This document shows, one piece after another, positions 16,271 through 17,689 of a stretch of DNA of 17,689 nt. The DNA is taken from assembly GCA_016297325.1 (NCBI GenBank), contig JAEDGW010000054.1:1-17689 (forward strand), in the 5' to 3' direction. Source of the stretch: Coprococcus sp. (GTDB taxonomy: Bacteria; Bacillota; Clostridia; Lachnospirales; Lachnospiraceae). How positions within the stretch are numbered: position 1 is the stretch's first letter; the number at the start of each line of letters is the position of its first letter. The position numbers and the translations under genes are program-made. The notes below the pieces were generated by a model. It worked only from the letters and a program-made list of their open reading frames with translations, was not told the origin of the DNA and did not search any database.

Positions 16271-16882
16271 ATGAAAACAAAAAAGAAAGTAGGAAGAAGG
16301 ATTTTATGCTTTGTCTTGGCAGTGGTGCTTATGCTGTCAGGTGAGAGCTTGTTGCCACAGATAAGTGGCAGTGCTTCGGGGATCGTTCAGGTTCAGGCGG
16401 CGACAGTCAGACTTAATCGGACGAGTTGTGTGTTGGATATTGGCAAAACGATGTATTTGAAAATGATTGGAACAAAGAGCAAACCAAAGTGGTATACGAG
16501 TAATAAAACGGTGGTTACAGTTAGAAGCAATGGACTCATAGCAGCAAAAAAGACTGGAAGTGCGGTTATTACTGCAAAGATTGGAAAGAAGAGCTATAAG
16601 TGTAGAGTCCGCGTGTCAAGTATGGAGCGATTTTGTAATGCAGTTGGCCGTCCTTTTGACGGAAAATCGTATTACTATGGACAGTGTAATAGTAGTGGTA
16701 AGGGATTATATAGGTATGATATAGCAACTGGAAAAAAGAAAAAATTAACTGGTTTGTTCCCATTGAGCATAGTGACTGTTTCTGGAGATTATGTATATTT
16801 TGATGCATGGTCAAGTGATTCAAAATATGGAAGAAAGCCTGTTACAGGGGACTTCACTTCTAATAATGGATATAGTTGTTGA
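16271..16882 (+). CDS. Secreted BIG2 Ig-like protein, 3' end apparently truncated
   Basis: This is a predicted exported surface protein of 203 aa. A signal peptide with a basic N-region and hydrophobic core (CFVLAVVLMLSG) likely ends at VQA before ATVRLN. A bacterial Ig-like group 2 domain follows (about 44-117), with the typical WYTSNKTVVTVRSNGLIAAKKTGSAVIT split across residues 76 to 103. After it comes a region like the start of a beta-propeller or DUF5050-type repeat (GKSYYYGQCNSSGKGLYRYD, then GDYVYFDAW). Homology-like sequence stops near residue 190 and the last residues look random. The start at 16271 is preceded by GGAGG at 16257-16261; the earlier ATG at 16253 overlaps that site. The end overlaps the truncated Rpn frame. 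Confidence 0.75.
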   Translation: MKTKKKVGRRILCFVLAVVLMLSGESLLPQISGSASGIVQVQAATVRLNRTSCVLDIGKTMYLKMIGTKSKPKWYTSNKTVVTVRSNGLIAAKKTGSAVITAKIGKKSYKCRVRVSSMERFCNAVGRPFDGKSYYYGQCNSSGKGLYRYDIATGKKKKLTGLFPLSIVTVSGDYVYFDAWSSDSKYGRKPVTGDFTSNNGYSC

Positions 16883-17689
16883 ACTAGAGGATGGCTCGAT
16901 TGCCAATGTAGAGATACAGAAGATATCCTATCTTTTCCCGGCACAGAGGATGTCGTGTTATTCTGCTGATCTTCTTCTGCGTCAGTATAGCAGAGTCAAG
17001 GAGCAGAAAGGGAAGAAATTCACATATAGTGATCTGAAGAAAGTGTATACAATAATCATATTTGAACAGAGTCCGGCAGAAATTCGTAGAAAAGAGTATA
17101 AAGACACATATGTCCATCATGGAACAACAATATTTGACACAGGAATTGAGATGAACATGCTCCAGGATTATTACCTCATAGCGCTTGACGTATTCGATAA
17201 AAGTTACTATTCTAAAGATAAGAAGGTAATAAATGAGTTAAACGGATGGCTTGCCCTGTTATCAGTAGACAGTACAGACAGACTGAATGAGCTGGTGACA
17301 GATTACCCATATCTGGAAAGTGTGTTTGTGGATATGGCAGGTTATCTGGACAAACCTGCGGAGGTGGTCAATATGTTTTCGGAAGCACTAAAAATACTTG
17401 ATGAGAATACGGTGCACTACATGATAGAAGAGATGCAGAAGCAGATAGATGAGAATAAGAAAGCTATAGCAGAGAAGGACAATGCTATAGCAGAGAAGGA
17501 TAGTGCTATAGCAGAGAAGGATAGTGCTATAGCAGAGAAGGATAGTGTTATAGCAGAGAAGGATAGTGCTATAGCAGAGAAGGACAATGTTATAGAAGAA
17601 AAGACAGTTCTCCTTGACAAGAGCAAGGCAGAGCTGGCAAATGCGCTGGCAGAGATAGATCGGCTTAAGAAGCAGTTGCAGGGAGATAG
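16866..17689 (+). CDS. 5'-truncated Rpn family PD-(D/E)XK nuclease, open at window end
   Basis: Rpn proteins are DNA endonucleases, and several act as phage-defence toxins. The frame is open from 16776, but recognisable family sequence begins near 16851 (TSLLI, then MDIVVELEDG). The nuclease residues D2 and E16-x-Q18 (in NVEIQK) are present, but roughly the first 100 residues of a normal protein are missing, replaced by the Ig-like gene in another frame. The core continues through CYSADLLLRQYSRVK, TIFDTGIEMNMLQDYYLIALDVF and WLALLSVDS. A helical tail with seven heptad repeats (residues 200-248) follows. No ribosome site precedes the ATG at 16866 or those at 16791, 16803 and 16827, so it may be a pseudogene for the full-length product. 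The last codon is cut by the window end. Confidence 0.72.
   Translation, partial: MDIVVELEDGSIANVEIQKISYLFPAQRMSCYSADLLLRQYSRVKEQKGKKFTYSDLKKVYTIIIFEQSPAEIRRKEYKDTYVHHGTTIFDTGIEMNMLQDYYLIALDVFDKSYYSKDKKVINELNGWLALLSVDSTDRLNELVTDYPYLESVFVDMAGYLDKPAEVVNMFSEALKILDENTVHYMIEEMQKQIDENKKAIAEKDNAIAEKDSAIAEKDSAIAEKDSVIAEKDSAIAEKDNVIEEKTVLLDKSKAELANALAEIDRLKKQLQGD
17360..17375 (+). promoter_or_regulatory. Internal Shine-Dalgarno and start codon inside the Rpn gene
   Basis: GGAGGTGGTC begins at 17360 and matches nine of ten bases of the ideal 16S-complementary GGAGGTGATC. An ATG at 17373-17375, in the Rpn frame, follows 8 nt after GGAGG. It is far stronger than anything before the upstream start candidates. 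This is the expected signal for separate translation of the C-terminal Rpn domain. Confidence 0.6.
17373..17689 (+). CDS. Putative nested RpnS-like small protein, 3' end outside window
   Basis: Starting at the internal ATG, the product begins MFSEALKILDENTVHYMIEE and continues into the heptad-repeat helix. At least 105 residues lie in the window. In described Rpn systems, the separately translated C-terminal domain (RpnS) binds and inhibits the toxic full-length nuclease (RpnL), and its helical repeat number varies among strains. Here the signal and repeats fit, but the nuclease part upstream is truncated. The nested product may therefore be an orphan antitoxin or a decoy for other Rpn proteins. 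Separate expression has not been shown. Confidence 0.5.
   Translation, partial: MFSEALKILDENTVHYMIEEMQKQIDENKKAIAEKDNAIAEKDSAIAEKDSAIAEKDSVIAEKDSAIAEKDNVIEEKTVLLDKSKAELANALAEIDRLKKQLQGD
17463..17609 (+). repeat. Tandem 21-bp repeat encoding seven heptads
   Basis: Seven 21-bp units encode (A/V)IAEKD(S/N), six near-identical and the last degenerate (VIEEKTV). Units start at 17463, 17484, 17505, 17526, 17547, 17568 and 17589. DNA identity between neighbouring units is high (GCTATAGCAGAGAAGGATAG core), which shows recent slippage or recombination. The 7-residue period with a single isoleucine per unit suggests a long helix, perhaps a coiled coil with weak specificity. Confidence 0.95.

Noticed and set aside
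17463..17609. CRISPR-like array
   Set aside because: The units are directly adjacent with no spacers and are in frame with a coding sequence, so this is a coding tandem repeat.
17417..17626. Minus-strand frame with repeated SFSAIAL units
   Set aside because: It is the complement of the 21-bp repeats in the Rpn frame; a low-complexity shadow.
1..17689. tRNA, rRNA, insertion sequence with transposase and terminal repeats, or phage integrase
   Set aside because: I found no cloverleaf-type sequence, rRNA segment, transposase frame or integrase; the Rpn gene is a nuclease of the 'putative transposase' family but has no element ends in view.

Overview
The window reads as chromosomal DNA of a low-to-mid-GC Gram-positive anaerobe, most likely a clostridium of the Lachnospiraceae type. 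The reasons are strong GGAGG-type ribosome binding sites, an argCJB cluster of the cyclic (ArgJ) type, the glutaminase/synthase pair PdxT-PdxS, a comEA/comEC/holA neighbourhood, a DUF2179 (YitT) membrane protein, and an Rpn family gene in the style common in gut clostridia. This placement is inference from gene content, not from a search.

Region 1 (1-4790) is arginine biosynthesis. argG runs leftward out of the window. argC, argJ and argB run rightward as an operon. The 549-base divergent space holds two near mirror-image promoters. Each -35 element lies inside an exact copy of a 14-bp ArgR-like box, and further boxes sit at about 21-bp spacing. The argC side also has a ~270-nt leader closed by a 9-bp long-range stem. 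A large stem-loop follows argB.

Region 2 (4991-12391) is one tightly spaced rightward operon: comEA (DNA uptake receptor), an OmpR-type response regulator, its sensor kinase, a GerMN-domain lipoprotein, comEC (DNA channel) and a YitT family membrane protein. It ends at a strong bidirectional terminator. A complete two-component system with a lipoprotein partner therefore lies inside the competence locus. comEC appears to have ATA where its start ATG should be.

Region 3 (12415-15325) holds pdxS-pdxT (leftward, pyridoxal phosphate synthase) and holA (rightward, DNA polymerase III delta), with a bidirectional terminator after holA.

Region 4 (15335-17689) is accessory DNA. It contains a small XRE regulator, a nearby 20-bp dyad that may be its operator, and an unrecognised 113-aa protein. 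It also contains a secreted Ig-like (BIG2) protein whose 3' end is joined to a 5'-truncated Rpn (PD-(D/E)XK) nuclease gene. The Rpn reading frame keeps an in-frame internal ATG behind a near-perfect Shine-Dalgarno sequence, then a run of heptad repeats. This is the arrangement expected of the Rpn gene-within-gene toxin-antitoxin and phage-defence systems, and it is the most interesting part of the window. Its frame is still open at the last base.
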